Translations under genes and position numbers: made by a program
NCBI RefSeq assembly: GCF_000173735.1
Contig: NZ_ACCB01000011.1
Location: forward strand, 46,329 to 110,328
DNA from: Yersinia aldovae ATCC 35236
GTDB taxonomy: Bacteria; Pseudomonadota; Gammaproteobacteria; Enterobacterales; Enterobacteriaceae
Direction: 5' to 3'
DNA length: 64,000 nt
Notes under the pieces: generated by a model
What the model was told of the DNA's origin: nothing
The model's database searches: none
The model's input: the letters and a program-made list of their open reading frames with translations, nothing else
In this document: piece by piece, positions 25,763 to 36,728 of the stretch
Position numbering within the stretch: position 1 is the stretch's first letter
How the letters are laid out: each line of letters begins with the position of its first letter

Positions 25763-26698
25763 TTAGCCAAACTCGCGTAGACGATGCATCAGTTTGACGA
25801 TCGGCGAAATTTGGTTTGGAGTGCGTTCATTCGCTCTAGTGATAACGACTGTCGCAGTCGTGCCCGCCGGATACGAATGCTGTTGATCTCCACTATCGAG
25901 GTGGATCTTCACCGGCACGCGTTGCGCCAAGCGAACCCATTCCAGATTGTTATCAATCGTCGCCAATCCTTTGGTATCAATACTGCTGCTACTGTTGGTG
26001 ATCCCCGCCGAGATGCTGTCGACAGTACCGTGCAAGATACGGTTGCTGCCCAATGGGGTGATTTCCGCCCGATATCCCGGTTTAACCCCTTCCAATTTAG
26101 TCTCTTCCAAATAAGCTAAAATATAAAAAGTATCTTTTTTAACCAATGCAACGGCGGTGGCACCACGGTTAATAAACTCTCCGGCATGGACATTCAGGTT
26201 TGTAATCCAACCTTGCGCAGGTGCCCGCACGGTAGTTCGCTCTAAATCAAGTTTGGCCAAATCACGAACTGCGATGGCTTTAGCCAACTGATGTCTTACG
26301 GTTTGCAATACGTTGTTGGATTGATCAATCTCTTCTTGTGACATGGCCTGAATTCCCAGGCGCTGCCGTCTGCCGGACTCACGTTGTTTTTCCGCAGCCA
26401 GCGTCTGGTAGTAAGCCACATCCGCTTCAGATTCTGCCAATGCTTGCTGGTAACGGGGTTGGTCAATAACGAATAAGATCTGGCCTTTTTGCACCAGTTG
26501 GTTATCTTTTACTGGCACCTCGGTGATAAGCCCACTGACATCTGGCGCGATAGCGACCACATCGGCAGTAAATTTAGCATCACGAGTCCACGGTGATTCG
26601 GTATAAAAAGCCCAGACTTTGAAAATAGCGATAACCGCCAGTAAAACCACCAATAAGGTGATGCCGATACGGATTATTTTTAATGAAAAAGTACTCAC
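25763..26698 (-). CDS. aaeA: p-Hydroxybenzoic acid efflux pump adaptor AaeA
   Basis: A 311-residue membrane fusion protein with an N-terminal membrane anchor (about residues 8-30), lipoyl/hairpin and beta-barrel domains. It matches E. coli AaeA from [10 protein letters not shown] to the final HRLREFG. I place the start at the GTG at 26698, which has GAGG nearby and gives MSTFSLK, the start I recall for other Yersinia AaeA. In this sequence the frame is open upstream through the whole of aaeX, so a 379-residue AaeX-AaeA fusion could also be made; see aaeX. Confidence 0.93.
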   Translation of the reverse strand: MSTFSLKIIRIGITLLVVLLAVIAIFKVWAFYTESPWTRDAKFTADVVAIAPDVSGLITEVPVKDNQLVQKGQILFVIDQPRYQQALAESEADVAYYQTLAAEKQRESGRRQRLGIQAMSQEEIDQSNNVLQTVRHQLAKAIAVRDLAKLDLERTTVRAPAQGWITNLNVHAGEFINRGATAVALVKKDTFYILAYLEETKLEGVKPGYRAEITPLGSNRILHGTVDSISAGITNSSSSIDTKGLATIDNNLEWVRLAQRVPVKIHLDSGDQQHSYPAGTTATVVITRANERTPNQISPIVKLMHRLREFG

Positions 26699-26705
26699 GG
26701 CGACC

Positions 26706-26908
26706 TCAGGAAAAAAACAGGATATTAAGTAGAAAAGGCAACAAAACAGCGCGGAATTAAAGAGCGCTGGATGCCAAACAAATTCATAAATGCCAGTGGG
26801 TTGCAGCACACGGTGCAAAACAAAGAACAGCGCCAGCGAAAGGAGCAGCTCAAAAAATATTGGCGGAAACGAGAGACCAAATATCACCATCACCGGAAGC
26901 AACGTCAT
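26706..26908 (-). CDS. aaeX: AaeX, small membrane protein with stop codon lost by a 1-base homopolymer change
   Basis: The DUF1656 membrane protein AaeX is normally 67 residues. Here the ATG at 26908 (AAGGA site) begins a clear AaeX ([20 protein letters not shown], then [15 protein letters not shown]), but at residue 65 a run of seven T (minus strand) keeps the frame open into aaeA. With eight T the frame would read FFS and stop at TGA (26706-26708), giving exactly 67 residues. So the site is either a genuine one-base deletion that fuses AaeX to AaeA, a slippage site, or a sequencing error. The coordinates given include the would-be stop and are not a multiple of three. Confidence 0.8.
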
Positions 26909-27163
26909 TCTGTAGATCCTTTCTATATATAAGTGCCAGTGAACCAGCTTGAATAAATAATAAAACGCACGAGTGAACTCATCCAATCACCAGAAACCAC
27001 TACCAAAGCATCAGCCAAATGGCTGACTTATAGGTTAAACTTGATTGATCAGTGCGACTGCAACGTGAACCCGGTGAGATAACACTTCGACTGCGCGGTT
27101 TTCAAACCTAAAACGATTCTCCCGACCGCTGTATATTAGCCTGCTTATTATAAACTTATCTAC

Positions 27164-27187
27164 AATGCGTGATCTAAATCACTTTTA
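27164..27187. promoter_or_regulatory. Candidate CRP site between aaeX and aaeR
   Basis: gtgatctaaatcac at 27169-27182 is a near-perfect match to the symmetric CRP core (GTGAT, four bases, ATCAC). It lies 74 bases before aaeR and about 260 before aaeX in the divergent control region. The rest of this 347-base gap (26909-27255) should also contain the AaeR sites, which I could not pin down. Confidence 0.55.
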
Positions 27188-27255
27188 AGCCAGAGTTAAC
27201 AATCAATCACACGTTAACAATTGATACAAAGCAAAAAATCAACTCAAGGTGAATA

Positions 27256-28167
27256 ATGGAAAGATTAAAACGGATGTCAGTATTCGCCAAAGTGGTTGAG
27301 TGTGGGTCTTTTACTGCCACAGCCCGGCAGTTGGAGATGAGTGTGTCGTCCATCAGCCAAACAGTATCAAAGCTGGAAACGGAGCTGAATGTTAAGCTGC
27401 TTAACCGCAGTACTCGCCGTATTGGTTTAACGGAAGCAGGCCGGATTTATTATCAGGGTTGTCGACGGATGTTGCAGGAAGTGCAGGAAGTTCATGAGCA
27501 GTTATATGCTTTTAACAATACGCCAACCGGCACCTTACGCATCGGATGTTCCTCAACGATGGCGCAAAATGTGCTGGCCACCATGACCGTAGAGATGCTC
27601 AAAGAGTATCCCGGTCTGTCGGTTAATTTAGTCACCGGCATTCCCGCACCCGATTTAATTGCCAATGGTTTGGATGTGGTGATCCGCGTTGGCGCGTTGC
27701 AGGATTCAGGGTTATTTTCACGCCGTCTCGGCTCTATGCCGATGGTGGTCTGCGCCGCCAAAAGTTATTTAGCGCAACATGGCACGCCAGAAAAACCCAG
27801 CGATATGACCAATTTCTCCTGGCTGGAATACAGCGTGCGACCTGACAGTAACTTTGAATTGATCGCACCGGAAGGCATTACCACGCAAATATCCCCCCAA
27901 GGTCGCTTTGTCACGAACGACTCACAAACCATGATCCGTTGGCTCAACGCTGGTACGGGCATTGCTTATGCGCCATTGATGTGGGTAATAGAAGAAATCA
28001 AGCGGGGCGATGTGGAGATACTGTTTAAAAAATACCATTCCGATCCCCGCCCGGTATATGCACTCTATACCGAGAAAGATAAAATGCCGCTCAAGGTTCA
28101 GGTCTGTATCGATTATTTGACCGAGTACTTTAAACGGGTGGCTGAGGTATATCAGGGCTATCGCTGA
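27256..28167 (+). CDS. aaeR: LysR-type regulator AaeR
   Basis: A 303-residue LysR-family regulator with the usual N-terminal winged HTH (residues 5-60, ARQLEMSVSSISQTVSKLE) and a substrate-binding domain. It is divergent from aaeXAB and next to tldD, the position of aaeR (yhcS, qseA-like) in E. coli, where it activates aaeXAB in response to aromatic acids. The ATG follows AAGGTG. No irregularities. Confidence 0.92.
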   Translation: MERLKRMSVFAKVVECGSFTATARQLEMSVSSISQTVSKLETELNVKLLNRSTRRIGLTEAGRIYYQGCRRMLQEVQEVHEQLYAFNNTPTGTLRIGCSSTMAQNVLATMTVEMLKEYPGLSVNLVTGIPAPDLIANGLDVVIRVGALQDSGLFSRRLGSMPMVVCAAKSYLAQHGTPEKPSDMTNFSWLEYSVRPDSNFELIAPEGITTQISPQGRFVTNDSQTMIRWLNAGTGIAYAPLMWVIEEIKRGDVEILFKKYHSDPRPVYALYTEKDKMPLKVQVCIDYLTEYFKRVAEVYQGYR

Positions 28168-28227
28168 ATACATCATAGTTATTCGGTGCTTAATTTAATT
28201 CTAAACTAAGCACCCAGCTAACCACTT

Positions 28228-29673
28228 TTACGCTGTACCGCCTACTGTCAGATTATCCAGCTTCAGGGTTGGTTGACCAACACCCACCGGCAGGCTTTGC
28301 CCCTCTTTGCCGCAAACGCCGACACCTTTATCCAGCGCCAGATCGTTACCGACCATCGAAATCTGCTGCATGGCTTCAATACCGGAGCCAATCAAAGTGG
28401 CCCCTTTTACCGCGCGGGTGATTTTGCCTTTTTCGATTAAATACGCTTCAGAGGTTGAAAACACAAACTTACCGGAAGTGATATCCACCTGACCACCACC
28501 AAAATTAGGTGCATACAGGCCATACTCCACACTGGCGATAATCTCTTCCGGTGTCGACTTACCGGCCAACATATAAGTGTTAGTCATCCGAGGCATGGGT
28601 AAGTGTGCATAGGATTCACGGCGGCCGTTACCGGTAGGTGCAACCCCCATCAGGCGCGCATTCAGTTTATCCTGCATATAGCCTTTCAGAATACCGTTTT
28701 CAATCAATACGTTGTATTGGCCCGGTACACCTTCATCATCGATCGCCAGCGATCCACGGCGGCCTTGCATGGTGCCATCGTCCACCACAGTACAGAGTTC
28801 TGAAGCGACCAATTGACCCATTTGCCCACTAAATACCGAGCTGCCACGGCGGTTGAAGTCACCTTCCAAACCATGACCGACCGCTTCATGCAGCAACACA
28901 CCCGGCCAGCCTGCGCCCAATACAACTGGCATTGCACCGGCAGGTGCTGCGACAGCAGATAGATTCACCAGCGCCATACGAACCGCTTCATTGGCAAAGT
29001 TATCGGCACGCACTTCACCGTCGACAGTTTCCAGGAAGTAATCATAGCCGAAACGGCCACCGCCACCACTGGCACCGCGTTCGCGTTTACCATTGTCTTC
29101 CACCAATACGCTAACCGATAACCGCACCAGTGGGCGCACATCTGCCGCCAGTGTGCCATCCGTTGCGGCGACCAGGATTTGCTCATAGACACCGGTCAAA
29201 CTGGCGCTGACTTCCTGCACCCGCTTATCAGCAGCGCGCGCGACTTTATCTACGCGATGCAATAAAGCGATTTTGTCTTCGCGCGACAAACTTTGTAACG
29301 GGTCGAGCAGCGGATAGAGTGCCTGATAGCCAATCTCACCCAAGGTATGCACTTGACCGTTACCGGTGTCACGTACAATGCTGCGCGCGGCATGGGCACT
29401 TTGCTGCAAAGCATTCAGAGTGATTTGATCCGCGTAAGCAAAACCGGTCTTTTCACCGCTGACCGCACGCACGCCCACGCCCTGATCAATATTGTAAGAG
29501 CCATCTTTAATGATGCTGTCTTCCAACACCCATGCCTCATGGAAGCTGGACTGGAAATACAGGTCAGCATAATCGAGGCGGCGTTCAGCCAACTGCCCCA
29601 ACACTGAGAACAAGTCCTGATGGTTCAGCTTGTTAGCAGCGAGTAACTGCTCACTGACAAACGAGAGGCTCAT
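28228..29673 (-). CDS. tldD: TldD metalloprotease subunit
   Basis: The zinc-containing half of the TldD/TldE protease (partner pmbA at 19239). Length 481, identical to E. coli. The [11 protein letters not shown] motif supplies the metal-binding histidines and the catalytic glutamate. It ends [15 protein letters not shown] like its orthologues. I use the ATG at 29673, where homology begins, rather than an upstream GTG at 29682. It lies 11 bases downstream of the nitrilase gene and is probably co-transcribed with yhdP and the nitrilase. Confidence 0.95.
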   Translation of the reverse strand: MSLSFVSEQLLAANKLNHQDLFSVLGQLAERRLDYADLYFQSSFHEAWVLEDSIIKDGSYNIDQGVGVRAVSGEKTGFAYADQITLNALQQSAHAARSIVRDTGNGQVHTLGEIGYQALYPLLDPLQSLSREDKIALLHRVDKVARAADKRVQEVSASLTGVYEQILVAATDGTLAADVRPLVRLSVSVLVEDNGKRERGASGGGGRFGYDYFLETVDGEVRADNFANEAVRMALVNLSAVAAPAGAMPVVLGAGWPGVLLHEAVGHGLEGDFNRRGSSVFSGQMGQLVASELCTVVDDGTMQGRRGSLAIDDEGVPGQYNVLIENGILKGYMQDKLNARLMGVAPTGNGRRESYAHLPMPRMTNTYMLAGKSTPEEIIASVEYGLYAPNFGGGQVDITSGKFVFSTSEAYLIEKGKITRAVKGATLIGSGIEAMQQISMVGNDLALDKGVGVCGKEGQSLPVGVGQPTLKLDNLTVGGTA

Positions 29674-29684
29674 AATTTTCACTC

Positions 29685-30536
29685 TTAATTAGATGGTTTA
29701 TTCAACGACGGCACCAACGGCGGCAGGAAGCGATTATGCTGCAATACCGGCATCTGGTTACGAATATTTTTCAAACCTGTGGTTTCAATTTTGACTTTTA
29801 AAGCAGCAACCGCATCTGGATTCTGCCCAATGATTTTACCCCAGGCATCAACCGCCATGGAGTGGCCCCAAGTGCGGCGAGTGGCACCATGCCGCCCGAC
29901 CTGTGCTGCGGCCAGTATCACACACTGGTTTTCAATCGCCCGTGCGCGCAATAATATTTCCCAGTGCGCTTCACCGGTCATTTTGGTAAAGGCTGCTGGA
30001 ACAGAGATAATCTCAGCACCTTGCGCCCGCAAAGCCTGGAACAAACCAGGGAAACGCAAATCATAGCAAACGGTCATGCCAAGGCGACCTACCGGCGTGT
30101 CCACCACGGTCAGTTGCTGGCCCGGTTGATAGGTATCAGACTCACGGTAGTGCCCATGTGTATCGTTAATGTCCACATCAAACATATGTATTTTGTCATA
30201 GCGGGCTTTCAACTCACCTTGATCATCAAACAACAAGCTACTGCTGGTGATCAAATCAGGTGATTCGCGGCTTTCCATCGGCATGGAGCCAACCTGTATC
30301 CAGACACCATACTTACGCGCCATTTCACGCACTTCCTGTTGCAATGGCCCATCATTATGTGGCTCGGCATTCTTTCGATAAGACGCTGCATTGGCGAATA
30401 GCAATGCGTTTTCAGGCGTCATAACCAGTTTAATACCTGAGCTTAACTGTTTGATCTGTTGCTCAATTTGAGCCAGATTGTCACGGATATTTTCACCGCT
30501 GCATAACTGCAATAATGCAACATTGGCATTTTTCAT
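29685..30536 (-). CDS. Nitrilase-superfamily amidase (deaminated glutathione amidase-like)
   Basis: A 283-residue carbon-nitrogen hydrolase with the catalytic triad E42 (MTPENALL), K115 (YDKIHMFD) and C157 ([11 protein letters not shown]). The [15 protein letters not shown] and RARAIENQ patterns place it with Nit1-type enzymes that hydrolyse deaminated glutathione, a repair function. Its ATG overlaps the yhdP stop (ATGA), so translation is coupled. E. coli lacks a gene at this place that I recall; many other enterobacteria have it. Confidence 0.88.
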   Translation of the reverse strand: MKNANVALLQLCSGENIRDNLAQIEQQIKQLSSGIKLVMTPENALLFANAASYRKNAEPHNDGPLQQEVREMARKYGVWIQVGSMPMESRESPDLITSSSLLFDDQGELKARYDKIHMFDVDINDTHGHYRESDTYQPGQQLTVVDTPVGRLGMTVCYDLRFPGLFQALRAQGAEIISVPAAFTKMTGEAHWEILLRARAIENQCVILAAAQVGRHGATRRTWGHSMAVDAWGKIIGQNPDAVAALKVKIETTGLKNIRNQMPVLQHNRFLPPLVPSLNKPSN

Positions 30537-33500
30537 GGCGCCTTACTCTCCTTTAGCTGGCGTAATACTTCATGGATATTCGGTTGATCGATGTTGCCGG
30601 TAATCTGGTAGCGAATCAGCGAAACCTTACTCCATAACGGCCCTAAAATCTTAGATGCCGCAAAGACGGCTGCGCCAACCACTGGATTAATTGCAAAGGC
30701 GGTCGCGACACCGACGGTAGCTGAAATATCGGGGGTGATAACCGCTTCCATATCTATCTGCCGCTTAACCAAATCCACATTGCCGTTCATAGCGATATCG
30801 GCCGCCAGGCCATCCACCACTAAGTCATTGGTATGCATCACGCCATTTTTAATGTTGGCAGTACCGCGAATTGAGTCAAATGCGAAGTCACGACTAAACG
30901 TATCACTAAAATCGAGCTGGAGCTTACGTAATAGTGCGTCAAAACTCACCAGACGCAGTAACTGCCCCGCGCGTCCACCACCGAGATCACTCAGTTGGCC
31001 TCTGCCCAATCTAGTTTTTAATGTCCCATTCAGGGTATTTATCTGTGGCTGCCAGGGAACACCGTGCCAGCTTACGTCGGCGTTGATATCAAAAGATGCG
31101 CCCTTGATCGGGGTTGATAACCCAAAGAACGAGATAGTTTCGTCAATTTTTGGCCCATTCAGCGTAATGTTAAACGCCGTTTTATCACCATTACCATCTT
31201 GCTGCCATTGACCGGAAACTTTAGCTTGCCCATTGCCCGCGTCAATCAATCCGTTAGTCAGCACCAGTACCGAGCCTTTCGGTGTTAAATCTGCATTAAC
31301 CCGCCCAATATTCTGGCCCAGAATCCAACACTCTTTGCAACGCAATTGCAGTGCTGGCCAATCATGGAACGAGATTGTGCTGGCACTTTTTGGCGTCTGC
31401 AAGGCCGCTTGTTTGAGCGGATTTTTCGCCTCACTGCCGCCCCATTGCGGGTTGTAATAGAGGTAACTGATATCGCCATGCCACGGGGCATGGGCCGCCA
31501 TCAGCAAGCTACCATCAACCTCTTGCCCTTTGGCTGTCAGTTTCGTGCCACTTAGCAGCGGCTCGATCAATAAGGTCAATTGATGCCATGCCTGCCCACC
31601 CACGAATAGCTGTGGTGTCTGCAAGGTCAGGCGTTTCGGCAAAATGACATTGGTGCTGCTGCCTTTGATTTTCGCTTGATCCGCTGAAGCGAAAGGGGCG
31701 GCTATCACCGCAAACTGCGGAGCCAACAATGCCAGCCAGCGCTCCCCATCAAGAGCGGGTAATTTGAGCACCAGACCGTTGCTTTCAGGGAGCTGCGGTA
31801 TTTTTTTGCTGTCGGTTTGCCAAATGGCTCGCGCCAACTCTACGTTATCTTTTTGCAGTAACCACTGGCTGTTGAAAGCGCTATTGTTACCCGCCGTCCC
31901 TGAGAGGGTGAAATCGTCCAGTCCCCCTACCGCCTGAACATGTAACGGCAACACCTGACCCGTTGTTTTATCCAGCGGTGGTGGTAAGTGACTGCTCACT
32001 TTTTTCAAGTCGGCGTTGACATCAATTTTGTAATTTGGCTTACCATTCTTAGGCAATTGTACCGCGACCTTACCTTGCCAGTTGGCACTGCCATTAAGTA
32101 ATTTCGCCACATCATCCGGTACGCCGGGTAACTTCGCGGGTAACCAGTCGCCGCGCAGCCCTACATTGACCAGAAAGTTCTTCGGCTGCTCTTGTGTCGT
32201 GAAATCAACCGCCAGCGGCTGCCCGAACCAGTTGGCGGATAAGGTATCGCTATCGAGATTGCCATCATTAAAACGGAATTTACCGCTGATATTCTCTAAC
32301 TGACTCTGTAACGGCTTAACCAGCAGGCTGTTGTTATGCAGCGTCACTTCACCACTGGCATGAGTGATGCGATTCTCTTCCAACGGAATATCTAGGTGTA
32401 AGCGCCCACTAACTTCACCACCCACCTGCAACTCTTCCAGTGCTGCCGCGACCGAATCATTAAGTGGCGTCTCGGTAAAGTAGTCATGGACATCGCTCCC
32501 CTCACCGACAACCTCAGCATCGACATATAACTTTTCTTTCAGATAATCCGGAATAATCGCCGTGATATTGCGGCCCGTGACATTCCCCAGCATGGCGTGG
32601 GGGGCGTCCATCCACAGCCCTTCATTGAGGAAATCGAGGTCGATAGCCAGATTTTCAAGCGCGGGCCAATCCGGTTGGAACTGGAAGGTGGCGTTACGCA
32701 GCGGCACATAAACCTGGAACTGCCCCTCTTTCTTTTTGTAAGGGAAATCATGAGGATTGCCGTTATAGATAAGCGTGGCGTTGTCTACCTGCCCCCCCTG
32801 TAACGCCTCGGTCAGATAGTCGGCCAGCTTCTTGCCCATCAGCGGCTCAGGGAAATAACGCCAGGCATCGGTCGCATCATACAGGCGGATACCGGCCAGA
32901 ATTTTCAGCCAAGGCTGCCCAATATCGGGTTGCTGATAGCGGAAACTGCCGGTGCTCCACAAAGACTTAGCCCGCACATCCAGTTGGTCACTCCACAGCT
33001 CCCAGCCGTTATCATCCACCTGCCAGTTCAGTGATCCACTGGCCTGACTCACTTCCAGCGGCGCGCGGAACATATCACCATAGGGCAATGTGCTGTCTTT
33101 GAGGTTGATATCCAATCGCCCATTTTCAGCCGACCCCCTCAGCGCACCAGCAAAATGATTCACCCCTGGCAGCAGATTCCAGTGTTGCCAACTGACATCG
33201 TGCCATTTAGCTTGAAAACGGAGTTTTTCCGGCTGGCTAATGGGAATGTCCAATGCCAGTGCATCCACGCGGCCTTGTGGTTGTAAGTCAGCCCAGCTAT
33301 CGAGTAGTTCCGGTGTGAAAAGTGACAGGGTGGGTAACAGTGGCCCCACCCGCTCCAACTGAATATTGGTAGCACGAATACGTAACTCTTGAGCTTGGTC
33401 CGGGCCGATAAATTGGGTATTTTCAGGTAGCCACAGTGCGGATAAATACCCTTTAGGCCATGCCTGACCATCGGTTTTCAGATTCAGTTCCGGCGCATCA

Positions 33501-34390
33501 ATTTGCCAACCATTGCCCTGTCGGCGGCCTTCCAGCACAAAATTATCCACCGCTAGCTGATGTGCTTTACCCGCCACAGTCCAGTTAGCCTGCCCCTCGC
33601 TGAGCAGTACATTGCCGTGGTAGATTTCGCCACTTTTAATCGTTAACCACGCCGCCAGGCTGAATTCTGCGCTATCCAACCCGGTATTAGCCCGTAGCCA
33701 GCGACTGATCCACGGTTTCAGGTCGATATTATCGGCCTGCATATAAACTGTGCCGTTATTAAGAATGCCCTGATTGTCGTGCAAATCCATCCGCACCTGC
33801 ACTACACCATGCTGACCATTAATGGTGGACAGACTGATTTCGCCTTCAGCACGATGCCGGTTATGGGAGTTAAGCCAGGTCAGTTGTGGTATATCTAATT
33901 TGGCACGCGGGCCAGAGGGAGTGAGAAACGAAATACGGCTGTTACGCAGGTCAAAATGGTCTAACCGACGCAAGAAGATATCGGCCAGATTACCCGCTTC
34001 AAGATTGCGGCTATTATTTTGCTGCATATTCAGCGTGGTATTGAGGTCCAGCTGCAACTGATAGAAGGTCATATCGCGCAATTGCCAGCGCCAATGCAGC
34101 AGCGATTGCCATACATCCAGTGCCAGCGTAACCCGTTGTACTTGCCAATCGGTGTGTGGCATTTTCACTTGGATATCGCGTAATTCTAACGTCGGGCCAA
34201 AAGATTCCCACGCCCCTTGCATGAACCCTATTTCCAGAGGGATACCGCTGACGGACTGGATCTTAGCCACTATTTGCGGGCGATAATCGTTGATGAGCGG
34301 CAACATCATACGTAGCCCACTGACCAACAGCGCCACCACAACAATTATTGTGACGCCTGTTGCGAGCATTATCCTGGGCAGTCGCCTCAC
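30533..34390 (-). CDS. yhdP: AsmA-family phospholipid transport protein YhdP
   Basis: A 1285-residue inner-membrane-anchored protein of the AsmA/TamB class (1266 in E. coli) that moves phospholipids towards the outer membrane, redundantly with TamB and YdbH. It has one N-terminal helix (about residues 5-28), a very long repetitive beta-rich bridge and a C-terminal DUF3971/AsmA2 region ending near YQITGNIDQPNIHEVLRQL. I choose the GTG at 34390 because it gives VRRLPRIML, where homology starts, and has an AAGGAGA site. A frame open to 34501 would begin inside the ERIC element and is rejected. Confidence 0.93.
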   Translation of the reverse strand: MRRLPRIMLATGVTIIVVVALLVSGLRMMLPLINDYRPQIVAKIQSVSGIPLEIGFMQGAWESFGPTLELRDIQVKMPHTDWQVQRVTLALDVWQSLLHWRWQLRDMTFYQLQLDLNTTLNMQQNNSRNLEAGNLADIFLRRLDHFDLRNSRISFLTPSGPRAKLDIPQLTWLNSHNRHRAEGEISLSTINGQHGVVQVRMDLHDNQGILNNGTVYMQADNIDLKPWISRWLRANTGLDSAEFSLAAWLTIKSGEIYHGNVLLSEGQANWTVAGKAHQLAVDNFVLEGRRQGNGWQIDAPELNLKTDGQAWPKGYLSALWLPENTQFIGPDQAQELRIRATNIQLERVGPLLPTLSLFTPELLDSWADLQPQGRVDALALDIPISQPEKLRFQAKWHDVSWQHWNLLPGVNHFAGALRGSAENGRLDINLKDSTLPYGDMFRAPLEVSQASGSLNWQVDDNGWELWSDQLDVRAKSLWSTGSFRYQQPDIGQPWLKILAGIRLYDATDAWRYFPEPLMGKKLADYLTEALQGGQVDNATLIYNGNPHDFPYKKKEGQFQVYVPLRNATFQFQPDWPALENLAIDLDFLNEGLWMDAPHAMLGNVTGRNITAIIPDYLKEKLYVDAEVVGEGSDVHDYFTETPLNDSVAAALEELQVGGEVSGRLHLDIPLEENRITHASGEVTLHNNSLLVKPLQSQLENISGKFRFNDGNLDSDTLSANWFGQPLAVDFTTQEQPKNFLVNVGLRGDWLPAKLPGVPDDVAKLLNGSANWQGKVAVQLPKNGKPNYKIDVNADLKKVSSHLPPPLDKTTGQVLPLHVQAVGGLDDFTLSGTAGNNSAFNSQWLLQKDNVELARAIWQTDSKKIPQLPESNGLVLKLPALDGERWLALLAPQFAVIAAPFASADQAKIKGSSTNVILPKRLTLQTPQLFVGGQAWHQLTLLIEPLLSGTKLTAKGQEVDGSLLMAAHAPWHGDISYLYYNPQWGGSEAKNPLKQAALQTPKSASTISFHDWPALQLRCKECWILGQNIGRVNADLTPKGSVLVLTNGLIDAGNGQAKVSGQWQQDGNGDKTAFNITLNGPKIDETISFFGLSTPIKGASFDINADVSWHGVPWQPQINTLNGTLKTRLGRGQLSDLGGGRAGQLLRLVSFDALLRKLQLDFSDTFSRDFAFDSIRGTANIKNGVMHTNDLVVDGLAADIAMNGNVDLVKRQIDMEAVITPDISATVGVATAFAINPVVGAAVFAASKILGPLWSKVSLIRYQITGNIDQPNIHEVLRQLKESKAP

Positions 34391-34443
34391 ACTTCTCTCC
34401 TTGGCATCCGCTACAAATGTGGCAGCGGGTATTGATAGACCCC

Positions 34444-34641
34444 ATACCCAATAAATTTCGAAATGCAGGAAGGCGGCAAGCGAATGACAAATTGGTTGCA
34501 AACCATTTTGAACGGCGCTTGCGCTGGCCCGCAGGGTGAGCCTCTAATGAGGCTCATAATCCCGAATCACTTACATCAGTTAAGTGATTCGGGTGATTGA
34601 ACGCAGCCAACACACCTGCAGTTTGAAAGATGACGGGTATA
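34444..34641. repeat. ERIC element with internal insertion
   Basis: The gap between rng and yhdP is filled by an ERIC-type palindrome. It opens atacccaataaatttcg and closes gaaagatgacgggtata, and it contains the ERIC core (aatcacttacatcagttaag, then gattcgggtgat). It is about 198 bp long, roughly 70 bp more than a standard 127-bp ERIC. The extra block (about 34495-34560, containing ggcgcttgcgctggcccgc and a gcctctaatgaggc hairpin) sits in the left half. ERICs with such insertions are known in yersiniae. Transcription from rng into yhdP would make a long RNA hairpin. Confidence 0.85.
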
Positions 34642-34662
34642 TCCCTGTAAGGCAGGGAGTGC

Positions 34663-36132
34663 TTACATCATCACCACATCAAACTGTTCTTGGTTATACA
34701 GTGGCTCAATCTGAACTTTCACCAGCTTACCGACGAAGATTTCCACTTCTGCCAGCGCATGAGATTCTTCGCCTTTCAGCGCTTCCCCTACCGCTGGTGA
34801 CGCATAAACCAAAAAGCGATCAGAATCATAAGCATGGTGTACGCGGACAATTTCACGCAAAATTTCGTAGCACACCGTTTCAACCGATTTCACCGTGCCA
34901 CGGCCACGACACGTCGGGCATTCATTGCACAACACATGTTCGATGCTCTCCCGCGTGCGTTTGCGGGTCATTTCAACTAAGCCTAGCTGAGAGAAACCGT
35001 TAATACTGGTTTTTACCCGATCTTTACTGAGAGCCTGTTCCAGTGAATGCAATACACGCCGGCGATGTTCTTCATTACTCATATCAATGAAATCAATAAT
35101 GATAATTCCACCGAGATTACGCATCCGCAACTGGCGGGCGATGGCTTGCGTGGCTTCAATATTGGTATTGAAAATAGTTTCGTCCAGATTGCGATGGCCG
35201 ACAAAAGCACCGGTATTAATATCCACCGTCGTCATGGCTTCTGTCTGATCGATAATCAGGTAACCGCCTGATTTTAGCTCAACTTTCCGTTCTAACGAGC
35301 GCTGAATTTCGTTTTCGACATCAAAGAGATCAAAAATCGGCTGCTTGCCGGTATATAACTCCAGCTTCGCGGTCATTTCCGGAATATATTCGCTGGTAAA
35401 TTCTACCAGCAAATCGTAAGTCAACTTGGAGTCAACGCGGATTTTATCCAGCGCGGCACCGGCAAAGTCACGTAACACACGTTGCGCCAGCGCCATCTCG
35501 CCATACAGCTTATATTTGGTGATATTGCGCTTCTTACGTTCCTGAACTTTAGTCCACAAACGTTTAAGGAAGGCAGCATCGGCAGATAATTCCTCTTCAC
35601 CAATACCTTCCGCAGCGGTGCGAATAATAAATCCACCCTGCTCATCACAATACGCGGCCACGGTCTTTTTCAGCCGTTCGCGTTCAGCTTCACTCTCTAT
35701 ACGCTGAGAAACGCCCACATGTGCCGCTCCGGGCATTAGCACCAGATAACGGGAAGGCAGGGTGATATCGGTCGTCAAACGTGCGCCTTTGGTGCCAAGT
35801 GGATCTTTCACCACCTGTACCATTAAATCCTGCCCCTGACGAACCAGTTCGGCGATATCGCGCACATTGAAATTTTTCTGTTCATCCCCAGCCACGCATT
35901 CGGTGTGGGGCATGATATCGGAGGCATGAAGGAAGGCTGCCTTATCCAGACCTATATCGACAAAAGCCGCCTGCATCCCCGGCAATACCCGGCTGACACG
36001 ACCTTTGTAGATATTGCCGACGATCCCTCTTTTGGCTTCACGCTCAATGTGTATTTCTTGCAAGATGCCACCATCAATATAGGCAACCCGCGTTTCAGAC
36101 GGTGTGATATTGACCAGTAATTCAGCTGTCAT
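34663..36132 (-). CDS. rng: Ribonuclease G
   Basis: Endoribonuclease of the RNase E/G family, which matures the 5' end of 16S rRNA and trims mRNAs. Length 489, the same as E. coli. An S1-like domain at the N-terminus is followed by the catalytic DNase I-like region with the magnesium-binding aspartates D304 (TTVDINTG) and D347 (IIIIDFIDM) and the zinc-link CPTC (C405 and C408). Its start overlaps the maf/yhdE stop by 11 bases, continuing the mreBCD-yhdE-rng operon layout. Confidence 0.97.
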   Translation of the reverse strand: MTAELLVNITPSETRVAYIDGGILQEIHIEREAKRGIVGNIYKGRVSRVLPGMQAAFVDIGLDKAAFLHASDIMPHTECVAGDEQKNFNVRDIAELVRQGQDLMVQVVKDPLGTKGARLTTDITLPSRYLVLMPGAAHVGVSQRIESEAERERLKKTVAAYCDEQGGFIIRTAAEGIGEEELSADAAFLKRLWTKVQERKKRNITKYKLYGEMALAQRVLRDFAGAALDKIRVDSKLTYDLLVEFTSEYIPEMTAKLELYTGKQPIFDLFDVENEIQRSLERKVELKSGGYLIIDQTEAMTTVDINTGAFVGHRNLDETIFNTNIEATQAIARQLRMRNLGGIIIIDFIDMSNEEHRRRVLHSLEQALSKDRVKTSINGFSQLGLVEMTRKRTRESIEHVLCNECPTCRGRGTVKSVETVCYEILREIVRVHHAYDSDRFLVYASPAVGEALKGEESHALAEVEIFVGKLVKVQIEPLYNQEQFDVVMM

Positions 36133-36715
36133 GTATTCCTCTCACATTACGTAGCGCAATGAAATTACTTAGTAATTCATGGGTTTCAACTAACGGCAAC
36201 CCCACCACGGCATGATAACTGCCAGCAATGGATCTGACGAAGCAACCACCTTTCCCCTGAATACCGTAAGCGCCCGCTTTGTCCGTGGGTTCACCGGTAG
36301 CAATATAATTACTGATTTCTAATTGGGATAACACACGAAATGTCACATCTGTCACCACCATGACAGATAATACGTCTTGCCGGTCAGCGAGCGATACCGC
36401 AGTGATGACCTGATGCGATTTGCCGGATAACGCACTCAACATTTGCTGTGCATGTGTTTTATCTCGTGGTTTTTCGAGCACTTGCCCATTTAACACCACG
36501 ATGGTATCTGCCCCTAATACCGGCAAATCCTGTGGTGCAACCATCACACCTGCTCGTGCTTTGTCCTGCGCCAGGCGTTGTACATATTCTGACGGGCTTT
36601 CCTCAGGGCGACGTTGTTCTTCAACATCTGTTTGTAACACCTCAAAGGACACATCAAGCAGAGTCAGTAATTCGCGGCGACGCGGGGAACCGGAGGCAAG
36701 ATACAGGGCGGTCAT
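36122..36715 (-). CDS. yhdE: Maf-family nucleoside triphosphate pyrophosphatase YhdE
   Basis: A 197-residue house-cleaning pyrophosphatase (dTTP/UTP and modified pyrimidines in E. coli YhdE). The N-terminal [12 protein letters not shown] motif and [10 protein letters not shown] are the family signatures. It lies between mreD (13 bases) and rng (11-base overlap) and is co-transcribed with the cell-shape genes. Confidence 0.95.
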   Translation of the reverse strand: MTALYLASGSPRRRELLTLLDVSFEVLQTDVEEQRRPEESPSEYVQRLAQDKARAGVMVAPQDLPVLGADTIVVLNGQVLEKPRDKTHAQQMLSALSGKSHQVITAVSLADRQDVLSVMVVTDVTFRVLSQLEISNYIATGEPTDKAGAYGIQGKGGCFVRSIAGSYHAVVGLPLVETHELLSNFIALRNVRGIHDS

Positions 36716-36728
36716 GGGTCTTAAGTCC

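Noticed and set aside
25763..26986. A single 407-residue gene spanning aaeX and aaeA
   Set aside because: The first 26 residues lie upstream of the AaeX start, and the AaeX and AaeA parts are separate proteins in relatives. I list two genes and report the lost stop as a finding.
30533..34501. A 1322-residue version of YhdP starting at 34501
   Set aside because: The extra N-terminal residues come from the ERIC element and its flank. Family homology and a good ribosome binding site begin at the GTG at 34390.
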